Shown here one piece after another: positions 18,071 to 27,988 of a DNA stretch of 64,000 nt (position 1 is the stretch's first letter; every line of letters starts with the position of its first letter). This DNA is from Candidatus Microgenomates bacterium. GTDB lineage: Bacteria > Patescibacteria > JACPGU01. Position numbers and translations under genes: made by a program. The stretch is from assembly GCA_016188915.1 (NCBI GenBank), contig JACPGU010000002.1, positions 124,001-188,000 on the forward strand. The letters are read 5' to 3'. A model generated the notes under the pieces. The model ran no database searches and was not told the origin of the DNA. It saw nothing but the letters and a program-made list of their open reading frames with translations.

Positions 18071-19204
18071 ATGAGCAAAAAAAATAAGATCTTGCTAGCT
18101 ATTATCATAGGCAGTTTCGCAATCGCTATTATTTTGGTTTACTTTTTCAGCAATAATAAAAAAAATATTCCGACCGACAATACTGACCAAAATTCAGATA
18201 AACAAAGCACTCTTTCCGTAGAAAAAATAGCCGACCAAATAATGCTTTTCCCCGCGATTTCACCGGACGGAGAAAAGCTTTTTTATTTTTCCGATGCCAA
18301 TTCTCAATTTTTTTCTTTTAACTTAAAAACTAAAGAAAGTATTGCTCTCAGTGAAAGACTGGAGATTTTGCCGGAACAAATCTGGTGGTCGCCTCAACGA
18401 GACAAGGTGATTGTGCGATTCACCTACAACAAGGCAGTAGCTGAAAAATTTGAGGGTCCTTTTGCCGATTTGAATATGGCCGACAACGATAATGCTGTTT
18501 GGCTATATGATCTACTCAATAAAAAAGCCAGTCGCTTGAGTAGTAATATAGAGAATATTGCCTGGTCGCCAGACGGTTCAAAAATTATTTATCATTATGT
18601 GGATTTTGAAAATAATTTTGACAATATTGCCATCGCTAATCCAGACGGTTCCTCCTGGCGCAAATTAGCCGATGTTTCTTATCCTCTCGGAGCAAAATTG
18701 GGATTTATCTCCAGCGAAAAAGTATTTTATTATCAATATACCGGTAGCGAAAAGGAGGAAATCGCCCCCACTCAAAAAACAGAAATCATGATAGCCGATA
18801 TAGAGACTAACAAGACAGAAAAAATACTAGATGCCGAAAGTGCTACCGGCATTGTTTTTCCCAATAACAATAATTCTTTAGCAATCTACGAAAGAATCAA
18901 AGACGATAGTTTTTCACTTGGTATTTTTGATTTAGAAAAAAAAGAAGTAAAAGACTTGGATTTTTATGCCGATTTGGACAGAATAACAATCTTAAACAGC
19001 AAATTAATCGCTATTTCGATTGATAATGAAAAAAATATTATTCATTCCATTGATCTAAAAACCGGAGCCAAAAATCAAATCATGACCAATAAGCCACTGC
19101 CTCTTTCTGTTGACGATTGGCTATTTGACCAAGAGCAAGGTATCGTTTACTTTACATCTGGTTATTATCCTTATAGAATAAATCTAACCAAAGACAACCT
19201 TTAG
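18071..19204 (+). CDS. Membrane-anchored beta-propeller protein
   Basis: 377 aa. One N-terminal membrane helix (about residues 7-27, ILLAIIIGSFAIAIILVYFF), a polar linker, then a WD40/TolB-like propeller with blades such as LFPAISPDGEKLFYFSD, IWWSPQRDKVIVRF and IAWSPDGSKIIYHY. Same build as the 14201 protein but without Pro-rich tail or PEGA domain. It ends 10 bp before the giant gene and is presumably co-transcribed with it. Probable role: extracytoplasmic scaffold; no enzyme motif seen. Confidence 0.75.
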   Translation: MSKKNKILLAIIIGSFAIAIILVYFFSNNKKNIPTDNTDQNSDKQSTLSVEKIADQIMLFPAISPDGEKLFYFSDANSQFFSFNLKTKESIALSERLEILPEQIWWSPQRDKVIVRFTYNKAVAEKFEGPFADLNMADNDNAVWLYDLLNKKASRLSSNIENIAWSPDGSKIIYHYVDFENNFDNIAIANPDGSSWRKLADVSYPLGAKLGFISSEKVFYYQYTGSEKEEIAPTQKTEIMIADIETNKTEKILDAESATGIVFPNNNNSLAIYERIKDDSFSLGIFDLEKKEVKDLDFYADLDRITILNSKLIAISIDNEKNIIHSIDLKTGAKNQIMTNKPLPLSVDDWLFDQEQGIVYFTSGYYPYRINLTKDNL

Positions 19205-19214
19205 GTTTTAAGCT

Positions 19215-22200
19215 ATGGCCGATCTCTCAAACCAAAACAAAAATCCTAAAAATTCTACCGGTCCTGATATCAAGGGCTATGTTCAGGGTGCCAAATCAGC
19301 CGCCAGTATGACTCGTGGCCAAGAAGGCAAATCTAAAGAACAGATAAAAAAAGAGCGTGAAGAGGTTGGCGGAGCAACCCTAAAAGGCATCGCTGATTAT
19401 AGTACTGGCGGAAAAGGGTCGAGCATCATTAGTAAATTTGAGAATGCTCCCCTGATCGGCCGTTTGATCAAAAAAAGAGAAGCTGAGCTAGGGAAAAAAA
19501 TAGAAAAGCCCTTGGCCACTGCCGGCAAAGCTACCGGTTTGTCTAAAAAAAGTCGTGGCGCCACCTCTGTCGCCGAGCCAGAAGAAAACGAGGAAGAATC
19601 TTTTGATGAAGAAGGGAGTCTAGAAGAAGAGGAGGATTCTCGCGCCAATCAAGCCCGCCAAACGGCTGCTACCGCTGCTAAACAAAAAGCAAAGCAAGCC
19701 GCCATTCGCGCCACTATGCCCTATTGGGGTGCGGCTTGTGTTGTTTTGGTGATTTCTTTTTTGGTTTTTATGATTGTCTTGGGACTGATTAACGCCTTTG
19801 TTAATCATGGCTCTGCTGGTAAAACAAAAGGGCAATTGCTATCCAAGGGCGATCCTTCTGACGAAGCCCTCAAGGATCAAGTAATGGCTAACGCTGGTGA
19901 AGACGCTGCCCTGTCTCGTTCTATCGCTAGTCAAACAGAGTCTGCGTTGGCATCAGTACAGGGAATACTAGATGTCGCCAAAGAAAAAAATCTACCCGCC
20001 GTCCAAGAAGAAGCGCAAACTTTGCAAGCCGAAATATTGGCCTTGGGCACCGGGAATTCTTCCGCAGATAAAGCCAATATTGAAAGGCTCCAAAAAAGAG
20101 TCTCTATTCTACTAGGAGATAAAGAAGACTTCAAAGAAGCGTCTGAAAAAGTCAAAACCACCAACCCTGGACAAAATAAAGACGCGGTAGGTGATATGGA
20201 AAAATTAAGTCGCGTCCGAGAGGAGATGACCAAAAGCCCCGAAAGCAAACAAGGCCTGATTTTATTAAAAACTCAATTGCAAAAATTAGAAACTATTGTC
20301 GCTACTACCGTTTCTTCCAAGTTGGTTATTTCGGAAAAAGATAAATATTATATTCGCTCCTATCAGGTAGACCGTCGCGTGTTAAAGGCTTTAAATTATT
20401 TGGTAACACCAATTAATCAGGGTGGCGCCGGATTTCGCAAAATAAAAGTGGGGCGGATTAAAAGCTCTTACGATTCGGAGGGGAGAAAGTTTTCTAAAGA
20501 ATGGGATTTTACCACTAGCGAAGATCGCTCTGTTAGTCCACATTTTTCTGGTCAAGCTTTTGATGTGACGGCCATTGATTATGTGGATAGAAGACTTTAC
20601 AAAAAAGGCATTGTTAGAAAAAAAATCAAAAAGCTTCCCAGCAAAGATATTCTAGTAGCTCTCCAGTCTAACAAATCTGGTAAAGGCATTGGCAATTCCC
20701 TGACTAGTAGTGGCGAAACTTTTGGTTTGCTGGCCGAGGATGCCTCTACTTCAGTACTGCTTGCCCAAATCAGCGAGATGACCGGCTATAATCTAGAGGG
20801 GCTAGACGTTGGCAGCGGAAGCTTTGCTGACCTTACTAAAAATATTGGCTTGGCCATTTTGGCCGAAGAGCTAGGTTCTTCCATGGACTCTGATCAAAGC
20901 AATGGTTCTTTTGAGGATTTGCTGAAAAATGTCGGGGCCGAAGCTATCGCCGACTGCCTGGATCTGCCAAAAAGTTCTTTTGATGTTTACGGAATAGAAA
21001 ATTTGGCAGTCGGCGATAGCCAACTGGCAGCCCTGGATTTTGCCGGCAAACCAGCCGCCACACTAGAAGAAAATATCGGTCGCGCCCTAACCGAGCAAAG
21101 GCTCAATCTCGCTCCTGGCTCTTTGATTGGCGCAAGCTCTGAAGAAATATTAAAGAACCTAGGCAAAAGAAAATTGGAGAAAAATCTAGGGCTACCTAAT
21201 CTTTCTCTGGAAAATATTTCTAATAATACCGACGTTGTCGCCCACATCGGCCAGATTGTCATTGAGCAAAGAATAAATCTACCAAAAAATAGTCTGAGTA
21301 GCAACAATCTACCTGATATAAAAAGTGCTCTTGGAGAAAAATTATTCCGTAACGCCTTTGCCATTAATCCGGCCTCTACTGATACTATTTTGGGGCTAGA
21401 TCCCAAGGGAACGAGATTGACTTTTGACTCCAACGACCCAGAGCTAGGAACATTAAAACAGATGAATGGAAAATACATTGTCGCGCCATCGCAAAAATTA
21501 GCGTCTGGACAATATTCTGTTCTTGATTACAAAAAAATGGTTGGGGCCAGCCTTCTTCAGACAAAAATCGGCTCTTTTGCCACATACCCTATAGCCACAA
21601 CAAAAATACTGCCTTTCTCCGGTATTATTATGGTCCCCTCTAGCTTGCTAGGCTCACAAAAAGACGAGGCGATGGACATGCCCGATGGTAGTATCAAAAA
21701 AATATTGGAAGAAAAATCGAACATAGAGTCGGCACTGTCCGATATCGGTCTGGACGAAATAATCAAAAGGCTCACCGATAATAGCAACGAGCGCGATGTT
21801 TTGTACCAATGGCATTCTCTCAACAAAAATCTGTCATCAGAAAAAAGAGTTGAGCTAGACACTATTGGTTTCCGTCCGACCATAAATACTCCCTTAAAGA
21901 AAGCGTCTATTAGCGCCCTAGACGATTCTTCCTCTATCTCTTTGAACGCTGACAGTCTCGGCAATACTTTTAATCTTGTCAGTCGCTACGGGCCAACAGA
22001 AACAAAAATAAATGATAAAAAAAATCTTTCCAAGGCGGAGATATCTTCTCTGGACATAAAAATAGGAGAAAAATTGGCCAAAGACGAGCTGGAAAAATAC
22101 AAAGATGACTATGAAAACGAAACGACTGATTCTTTCTTCGCCTATATCACCGAAAGCTATTTTGATGAGTCTCTAGCTCTGCCAGATAATGCCCTGGAAG

Positions 22201-25200
22201 ATATTTTACTAAATAACAAAGCAGGGGAGGTTTTTGCTCAAATAGGCAACAATAAAACCACTGTAATCAAAGAAACAAATGGTCTTTTGGGCAAAGGCGT
22301 GGGAGTAGATGCTCAGCTTGACAGTCTTTATCAAAAAAGAGCGCGACTAGAAGAAGATTTAGACTTTTTCAAATCAAATGCCGAATCGGCAACAACAGAT
22401 AAAGAAGAAAAAGAATATGAAAAAGAGGCCGATGCTTCTAAAAAAGAGCTGAATAAAATCAATAGCCAAATTCGTCTTTTAGAATATGAAAAAGAAAGCC
22501 TCTACCAGGAGACACAAAAACAAGCCAAAGACAAGGTCTCTTGCTCTAAAAAATCCATCAGCTCTATCATTAATAATCAAGACACAGGTAGCCTAGTGGA
22601 AAGTATCGCCAAAATCGGCGCTTCTGTTTTGGAGTCCGATTTGGAATTACCGGCAGGCTCTCTGTCCGGCGCGCTGACCACTATCCAGGCCTTTGGCACT
22701 AAGCCAAAACCAGAAGAAGTCTCGGCTATCCAATTGCAATCCATTGGCATTCGTTATCTGGAAGATAGCCTGGGCTTCAAAAAAAGAGTCTTTAACGAAC
22801 CAAATGTTTTGGGTGTAGTGATTTTGGCTGGCGGATATGATAAATTTTTTGCCAAACTTTTCCCTGGCAGATCGGGCAATGAAATGGCCAAAAAACTACC
22901 AGTAGAAAGTAATCCGGCCTATTTCAAAGCAGCCGGCGAAGATCTAGACAAAAGACTCGGGATTGGACGGGGCGCAAGCTATGATTTCTTGACCACAAAG
23001 ATAAACACGGCTGAGTTTACTGCTATGGTTGGACGAGCCTATTTGGATAGCACTTCGTCGGATAGCCTAAACGGCACTGTTAACACCACCAATTTTGGTT
23101 CTGTCATTAACTCAGACAATATTATCTCTCTTTTGGCCGGTAACGCCAAAGACATTGGACTAAAAATTGGCGCTACCTATGTAGAAAGCGGACTGGAATT
23201 ACCACCAGGCACTGTCACCGGCATTATCCATGGCGCCGATAGCTCTTGCCAAGACTTCAATGTCTCTTTGGGTTGCATAGAAAATATTTTGGCTGCCGCC
23301 GGCAAAGACAAATTAGCAGGTTTTATGGGTGTCTATGAAGATATCTCGGCCAGCGACAATAGCAAAGAAAAGATAGCCCAAAATAAAATTGAGAGCGCTC
23401 TTGGCGGATCTTTGCCGGCTGGCTGGTTTGAAGGAGAAAGTCTTTTGGATATCAAAAATAATGTTACTAAAAAACAAAATTTAGACGCTCGCTATGTGGA
23501 CCAACAAATATTACAGGCCTTCGGTTTTGATACTAAAAATCCGAATTTTAATTTAAATGTTTTACGGCAAATAGATTTTTTACAAAATACGGATTACTAC
23601 AATGTCGCCATTAATGTAGACCGCAAACTGGGATTGTCTGAGGGTACCTCCGCTAAATTATTCCGAGATAATATCTCGGTCACCAATTATAAAAAGGAAG
23701 TTTATTCTAATTATGCCGATGGCCGCATAGACGAGTTGGGCAAAAATCTTTTAGGGGAAGACGCGCAAAAAATAATGGAAAAGTTTGATCTTCGTCCAAG
23801 CGAACTCAAGGATCTCTTGAAAAATCCCGACGACCTCAAAAATAGAGCCATATTTAATGCTATTCCAGCGCGCGAGATGAGCCTTCTTTTTGGGCTAGGG
23901 CTGGGAGACAAATTACCCATACCGATAGAAGGCGAATTCACTGCCAATTTCGCCCAAAAACAAGTAGAAGAAACCCTAGGACTTAGCAATGGTTCTTTCT
24001 CTCCCGATCGTCCCATTAGCGAAGTAGCCAAAATCAATGGAGCAAAAAATTTCGCTCGTGCTTTCAGGATCACTATACCATCCGACAAAAAAACCGATGC
24101 CGAGGTCTTACAATTTCTAAATAGTGACGTTTTCTCGGGCGGTGCCTATTGGCAATTGCCCACCACCGAGTTTTTGACTGGCAATATTGATGCCGCGCTC
24201 AAACTAGACAAAGCAGGGAGGATGACCCAAAAGCTTTTGTCTGGCTCTTTGTCTATCGCCAATTATCTTGAGAGCGTTCGCCAAAATCAATTCAAAAAAT
24301 TAGACACTGACGGCTTTTTGGGATTTTTGGCCAGTAATAATATAGAAGAATTGGGCAGTATCCCTACCTATATTGCCACTGCCAAAACAGCTCTTGATTT
24401 AATAAAAAACCCCGATGCTCTAAAAACACCGGGCACACAACTTCAGATTCTTTCCGCTTTGAAAAATTCTGCTGGCATTGACTTGGACGACAAATGGGGG
24501 CTTTCTCCTGGCACTCTAGAAAATTTCATTGCTAACCCCAAAGAGGGCCGCGGCATTTTGATTTCCGAGGGAATTCGCATGTTGGGCGAAGAACAATTCT
24601 TGGACGACCCGAAGGCCCAAATAGCTTTGTCTCTCGCCTATAATTACTTGATTCCGAATAAACCAGGAGCGGTCGGAGATGCCCTGGGCCGCCTAATCAG
24701 TGAGACCAATCCCAATCAAAACAGTTGTGGCGTTATCCCGACACAGACCATTCAAGAAGATTTCAGCTTAGGACAAACTAGTGTCTGCCAGTTTAGTCTG
24801 ATGAATACTTTGCAAAACAGAATAAACAAACTCACAGACGAGATGGTCCCGGGAGACAATAATGGGGTAAAAGTGCCCATCAACGATCTGACTAATATTA
24901 TCAATGGCGACATGCGCTCTCTTTCTGTCATCGGCATCGCCTTTACCGTCAATTCTGTCAATGCCACAAAAGACCCCAACGGGGAAAGCACAGGAATTAT
25001 CCCGGCTGGCTTTCAGGTTAGTTACGAAGAAATCAAGGGTGCTATTTGGGGAGACACGGGCAAGAGGCAGGATGTTTCTAAAAAAACATCGAATGATTAT
25101 TTCGCCAACAATGCCTTCCTCTTGGCTAGCAATCCCGAGGCCTACCAAAAAGGCCTGGACGAAGCCATTAACGAAGCGCAAGACAAAGTAATCCCAGATG

Positions 25201-26297
25201 CTAGGCGCGACCTGCAATTCAAATATGTTGACGCTCAGGTGGCTGCTCTTTCCAGTAAGCTGGTGGGCAATGAGGTTGTTCCGCCTATTCCGCCTAATTT
25301 TTCCAAAGTAATGTTCACCGGCACGCCCGGTGAAAGAAACAAAATGCTAGTGGGGTATGGCTTTACCTACATGATCAACAATACCGACATCATCGGCGAC
25401 GATTTGGCTGAACAAAAAAATGTTATGGAGGTTTTGAGTAAAGTAGCCAACACTGGCAATCTAGATAGTATTGGCCTAGACCTCAAAGAGGCTGGCAAAA
25501 AAGATCTTTACGGATTTTTGGATAGTCAACTGGCAGATAGCATCGGCATCAAGGGGTTGCCTTCCGGCACCGCTGAAGCCCTGTATGGCAAGGTATTTCA
25601 GGGAAAAGAATTTTCGGCGAATTTCAAAGATAGTTGGGACAACTTTGGATTGAATTATATTGGTGGCGTAGCCGACAAACAGTTGGGTCTACCCCCAGGT
25701 ACCACCACCAAAACCTACGGCATCTACAAAGATTTCAAGTCCGGATCAATCTCCAAGGGCGATGCTATTGGTTTGGCCATCGCGGTTGTTTTCGGCAAAC
25801 AACTGGCCAAAGCCGATGCGGCCATTGGTCTACCTCCAGGGTCTTTGTCGTCTATTATTTCTGCTTCTATCGTCGGCGGACCGGTAGCTTGGGCTTTCGC
25901 TGCCTTTACTGTTCTTTTTGGCTTTTCCAAAGTAGAGGTACAGATGACCTGTCTGCCCATTTCCGATATGGTGAATTATGGTCGCTGGTGTAAGGAAAAA
26001 AATGAGCTATACTCGCAATGGGCACAATACAATGTTAGGAGACTACTTGATGCTATGCTCAAAATAGAAGAAAGAACCAAAGAAAAGGGGCTGCTACCCA
26101 CCATTATCGGTACTTTTAATCAGGAGGATATAGATTATTTTAATGGCAAAAAAGATTCTGCGCAGACGGTTTTTTGGCCAATTCCTGTTAAAGATGATTT
26201 CATTAGAAAATATTATGGACCACCCTCTATCTTCCGCGGACTAAAAGGACTGCATCAAAGCGATTATATGGAAGGTTTTGTCCATATCGGCTACTAG
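19215..26297 (+). CDS. Giant membrane-anchored repeat protein (2360 aa)
   Basis: Not assigned to a known family. Residues 1-165 are charged and cytosolic (acidic tract EENEEESFDEEGSLEEEED near 122-141). One membrane helix spans about 168-197, and the remaining 2150 residues should be extracytoplasmic. Residues about 375-460 hold SPHFSGQAFD (S441, H443, G446, A448, D450), an exact match to the SxHxxGxAxD zinc motif of M15/VanY peptidases, but I cannot find the third, downstream His. From about 545 to 2240 runs a series of roughly twenty degenerate repeats of the type GxxxhExxLxLPxGSL (for example near 574-590, 622-639, 679-697; clearest copies read LELPAGSLSG, LELPPGTVTG, IGLPPGSLSS). A coiled coil lies near residues 1035-1110, and a hydrophobic stretch near the C-terminus could be a second membrane contact. 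Confidence 0.75.
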   Translation: MADLSNQNKNPKNSTGPDIKGYVQGAKSAASMTRGQEGKSKEQIKKEREEVGGATLKGIADYSTGGKGSSIISKFENAPLIGRLIKKREAELGKKIEKPLATAGKATGLSKKSRGATSVAEPEENEEESFDEEGSLEEEEDSRANQARQTAATAAKQKAKQAAIRATMPYWGAACVVLVISFLVFMIVLGLINAFVNHGSAGKTKGQLLSKGDPSDEALKDQVMANAGEDAALSRSIASQTESALASVQGILDVAKEKNLPAVQEEAQTLQAEILALGTGNSSADKANIERLQKRVSILLGDKEDFKEASEKVKTTNPGQNKDAVGDMEKLSRVREEMTKSPESKQGLILLKTQLQKLETIVATTVSSKLVISEKDKYYIRSYQVDRRVLKALNYLVTPINQGGAGFRKIKVGRIKSSYDSEGRKFSKEWDFTTSEDRSVSPHFSGQAFDVTAIDYVDRRLYKKGIVRKKIKKLPSKDILVALQSNKSGKGIGNSLTSSGETFGLLAEDASTSVLLAQISEMTGYNLEGLDVGSGSFADLTKNIGLAILAEELGSSMDSDQSNGSFEDLLKNVGAEAIADCLDLPKSSFDVYGIENLAVGDSQLAALDFAGKPAATLEENIGRALTEQRLNLAPGSLIGASSEEILKNLGKRKLEKNLGLPNLSLENISNNTDVVAHIGQIVIEQRINLPKNSLSSNNLPDIKSALGEKLFRNAFAINPASTDTILGLDPKGTRLTFDSNDPELGTLKQMNGKYIVAPSQKLASGQYSVLDYKKMVGASLLQTKIGSFATYPIATTKILPFSGIIMVPSSLLGSQKDEAMDMPDGSIKKILEEKSNIESALSDIGLDEIIKRLTDNSNERDVLYQWHSLNKNLSSEKRVELDTIGFRPTINTPLKKASISALDDSSSISLNADSLGNTFNLVSRYGPTETKINDKKNLSKAEISSLDIKIGEKLAKDELEKYKDDYENETTDSFFAYITESYFDESLALPDNALEDILLNNKAGEVFAQIGNNKTTVIKETNGLLGKGVGVDAQLDSLYQKRARLEEDLDFFKSNAESATTDKEEKEYEKEADASKKELNKINSQIRLLEYEKESLYQETQKQAKDKVSCSKKSISSIINNQDTGSLVESIAKIGASVLESDLELPAGSLSGALTTIQAFGTKPKPEEVSAIQLQSIGIRYLEDSLGFKKRVFNEPNVLGVVILAGGYDKFFAKLFPGRSGNEMAKKLPVESNPAYFKAAGEDLDKRLGIGRGASYDFLTTKINTAEFTAMVGRAYLDSTSSDSLNGTVNTTNFGSVINSDNIISLLAGNAKDIGLKIGATYVESGLELPPGTVTGIIHGADSSCQDFNVSLGCIENILAAAGKDKLAGFMGVYEDISASDNSKEKIAQNKIESALGGSLPAGWFEGESLLDIKNNVTKKQNLDARYVDQQILQAFGFDTKNPNFNLNVLRQIDFLQNTDYYNVAINVDRKLGLSEGTSAKLFRDNISVTNYKKEVYSNYADGRIDELGKNLLGEDAQKIMEKFDLRPSELKDLLKNPDDLKNRAIFNAIPAREMSLLFGLGLGDKLPIPIEGEFTANFAQKQVEETLGLSNGSFSPDRPISEVAKINGAKNFARAFRITIPSDKKTDAEVLQFLNSDVFSGGAYWQLPTTEFLTGNIDAALKLDKAGRMTQKLLSGSLSIANYLESVRQNQFKKLDTDGFLGFLASNNIEELGSIPTYIATAKTALDLIKNPDALKTPGTQLQILSALKNSAGIDLDDKWGLSPGTLENFIANPKEGRGILISEGIRMLGEEQFLDDPKAQIALSLAYNYLIPNKPGAVGDALGRLISETNPNQNSCGVIPTQTIQEDFSLGQTSVCQFSLMNTLQNRINKLTDEMVPGDNNGVKVPINDLTNIINGDMRSLSVIGIAFTVNSVNATKDPNGESTGIIPAGFQVSYEEIKGAIWGDTGKRQDVSKKTSNDYFANNAFLLASNPEAYQKGLDEAINEAQDKVIPDARRDLQFKYVDAQVAALSSKLVGNEVVPPIPPNFSKVMFTGTPGERNKMLVGYGFTYMINNTDIIGDDLAEQKNVMEVLSKVANTGNLDSIGLDLKEAGKKDLYGFLDSQLADSIGIKGLPSGTAEALYGKVFQGKEFSANFKDSWDNFGLNYIGGVADKQLGLPPGTTTKTYGIYKDFKSGSISKGDAIGLAIAVVFGKQLAKADAAIGLPPGSLSSIISASIVGGPVAWAFAAFTVLFGFSKVEVQMTCLPISDMVNYGRWCKEKNELYSQWAQYNVRRLLDAMLKIEERTKEKGLLPTIIGTFNQEDIDYFNGKKDSAQTVFWPIPVKDDFIRKYYGPPSIFRGLKGLHQSDYMEGFVHIGY

Positions 26298-26305
26298 GGG
26301 GTTAT

Positions 26306-26608
26306 TTAGAAAACGTTGGGAGATCTACTGCTCGTCAAAGAAATTTCTTGCGCCACTTCGTATCCCATTCTTTCGTTGGCCAAGGATAGAATTTCTGTCT
26401 GCTTTAGTTTTATTTCTTGCGCCTGAGCGGCGCTTTTAGTCACTATTTTTATTCTGTTGCCAGTAAAGGCGACCACCACCAAACCCCTAGCGCCTTCCTT
26501 GCCCAAAACATCTTCTATCGTTTTTTTGGTTACATGACAAACAAAAGCCGCTTCGGCGACTTTTGTTTTTTTGATTATGGTCTTGGCTAAATCGCTAAGC
26601 TCTTTCAT
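26306..26608 (-). CDS. DciA-like (DUF721) protein, putative replicative-helicase loader
   Basis: 100 aa. The pattern LVVVAFTGNRIKIVTKSAAQAQEIKLKQ…ILSLANERMG resembles the DUF721/DciA core, where a strand pair precedes an Ala-Gln-Glu helix. It starts five bases after the dnaN stop, on the same strand, giving dnaA-dnaN-dciA-like. DciA is the ancestral loader of DnaB in bacteria lacking DnaC/DnaI (family knowledge). Similarity is modest, so position carries much of the weight. Confidence 0.6.
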   Translation of the reverse strand: MKELSDLAKTIIKKTKVAEAAFVCHVTKKTIEDVLGKEGARGLVVVAFTGNRIKIVTKSAAQAQEIKLKQTEILSLANERMGYEVAQEISLTSSRSPNVF

Positions 26609-26613
26609 TTATT

Positions 26614-27732
26614 TTAGGCCCTCAGAGGCATAATAACATAGGTGTAGTCTTGTTTGCCGTCTCCCTGAATAAGACAAGGATTTATTTTGCCGGCTAGTTT
26701 CAGTTTGATTTTTTTCTCCAGAATGTTGGGTAAAACATCCAGGATATATTTAGCGTTAAATGATACTTCTAGCTCTTTTCCAAGAGCCTTCACTGTTATT
26801 TTGCTGGTGCTTTCACCTATTTGATTGCCCTGACCGGTAATAGCCAAAATACCCACACCCTCTTTGTTTTTGTCTGGCTTAATATTAATTTTGATACTGT
26901 TGGCCGACTCTCTAGCGAAAAGGCTAGCCACCTTACAAACAGTAAAAAGCTCTTCTTTGTCCACCTCTATTTCGCTTTCAAAGTCGGTCGGTATTATCTG
27001 GGTATAATTAGGATATTGTCCATCAATGAGACGGGAAACCAAATGAATAGATCCGAGACTAAAAAGAACCTGGTTGCCATCAAAACAAACTTCCACTTTG
27101 TCGCCGGAATCCTTGAGTAGCTTGCCGAGCTCCATAATGGCGCGAGATGGCACAATAAAGTTTTTGGCTACCTTTTCTCCTTTAACTACTTTTATCGTTT
27201 TCTCGGCCAATCTATAGCTATCAGTGGCCGCCATTTTCAGGGTGTCTTTGTCAAAAGAAAAATAGACCCCTGACAAAACCGGCCTAGCATTGTCAGCGGC
27301 AGACGAAAAAGCCACCTGCGATATGGCCGTTTGTAGATCCTTAGTAGAAACAGAAAATATAAAATCTTTGGTAATATCGGGGATTAAGGGGTAGTCTTCT
27401 GACTCAATCCCTTTGATGGTGGCGTTGTATTTTTCTCCTTCTATACTCACATCCACCCCCTGAGATTTGATGCTTACTTTATCTTCTTTAATGTTTGAAA
27501 TAAATTCTGTTGTTAACCTTGATGGCAGCGCGAGTGACCCATCTTCTTCTATTTTTGCTCCTACCCAATAATTAATACCTAATTCCAAGTCGGTAGCTGA
27601 CACCTTTAGTCTCCCTTGATCTGTAGAGAATAATACATTTTCCAGAATAGGAAGAGAGCTACGACTAGGGATGATGCGTGAAGTATGTGCGAGAGCTTTT
27701 TGTAGGTTTTCTTGAACGCAAGTTATTTTCAT
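26614..27732 (-). CDS. dnaN: DNA polymerase III beta subunit (sliding clamp)
   Basis: 372 aa, normal length for the clamp. Starts MKITCVQENLQKALAHTSRI and has the three-domain pattern with family landmarks LPILENVLFSTDQGRLKVSATDLE, GVYFSFDKDTLKMAATDSYR, RLIDGQYPNY and the C-terminal YVIMPLRA, which corresponds to the conserved VMPMRL end. The ring clamps the replicase to DNA. It lies between dnaA and the DciA-like gene, 256 bp after dnaA, with a DnaA-box-containing gap in between. Confidence 0.97.
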   Translation of the reverse strand: MKITCVQENLQKALAHTSRIIPSRSSLPILENVLFSTDQGRLKVSATDLELGINYWVGAKIEEDGSLALPSRLTTEFISNIKEDKVSIKSQGVDVSIEGEKYNATIKGIESEDYPLIPDITKDFIFSVSTKDLQTAISQVAFSSAADNARPVLSGVYFSFDKDTLKMAATDSYRLAEKTIKVVKGEKVAKNFIVPSRAIMELGKLLKDSGDKVEVCFDGNQVLFSLGSIHLVSRLIDGQYPNYTQIIPTDFESEIEVDKEELFTVCKVASLFARESANSIKINIKPDKNKEGVGILAITGQGNQIGESTSKITVKALGKELEVSFNAKYILDVLPNILEKKIKLKLAGKINPCLIQGDGKQDYTYVIMPLRA

Positions 27733-27988
27733 CTCTCTATTATTAGTATTAATCTATATTAATAAATATAGTAGTAATAATTATAGTCTTGTGAATTTTG
27801 TGTATAAGTAGAAAAAACAGCTATGGTGGCTATCTTTATATCAAGGGGTGTTGTTGAATAACCATCCGAAATAGTGTTGAAAAGTGAAACTGCTTGGGGA
27901 CAAAAAGATATTTTAATTTTTCCTCTTCTCGTTTTATCCACTAAAGACTATTATTTTTAAACACCTTTTCCACAATGCCTGTGGATAT
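27733..27988. other. Candidate replication origin (dnaA-dnaN intergenic region)
   Basis: 256 bp between dnaA and dnaN, the commonest bacterial oriC position. One-mismatch DnaA boxes (consensus TTATCCACA): TTATCCACT at 27934-27942, TTTTCCACA at 27966-27974, ATATCCACA on the minus strand at 27980-27988 and TTATACACA on the minus strand at 27799-27807. An AT-only-like stretch at about 27746-27786 next to dnaN could be the unwinding element. No box is perfect. Confidence 0.55.
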
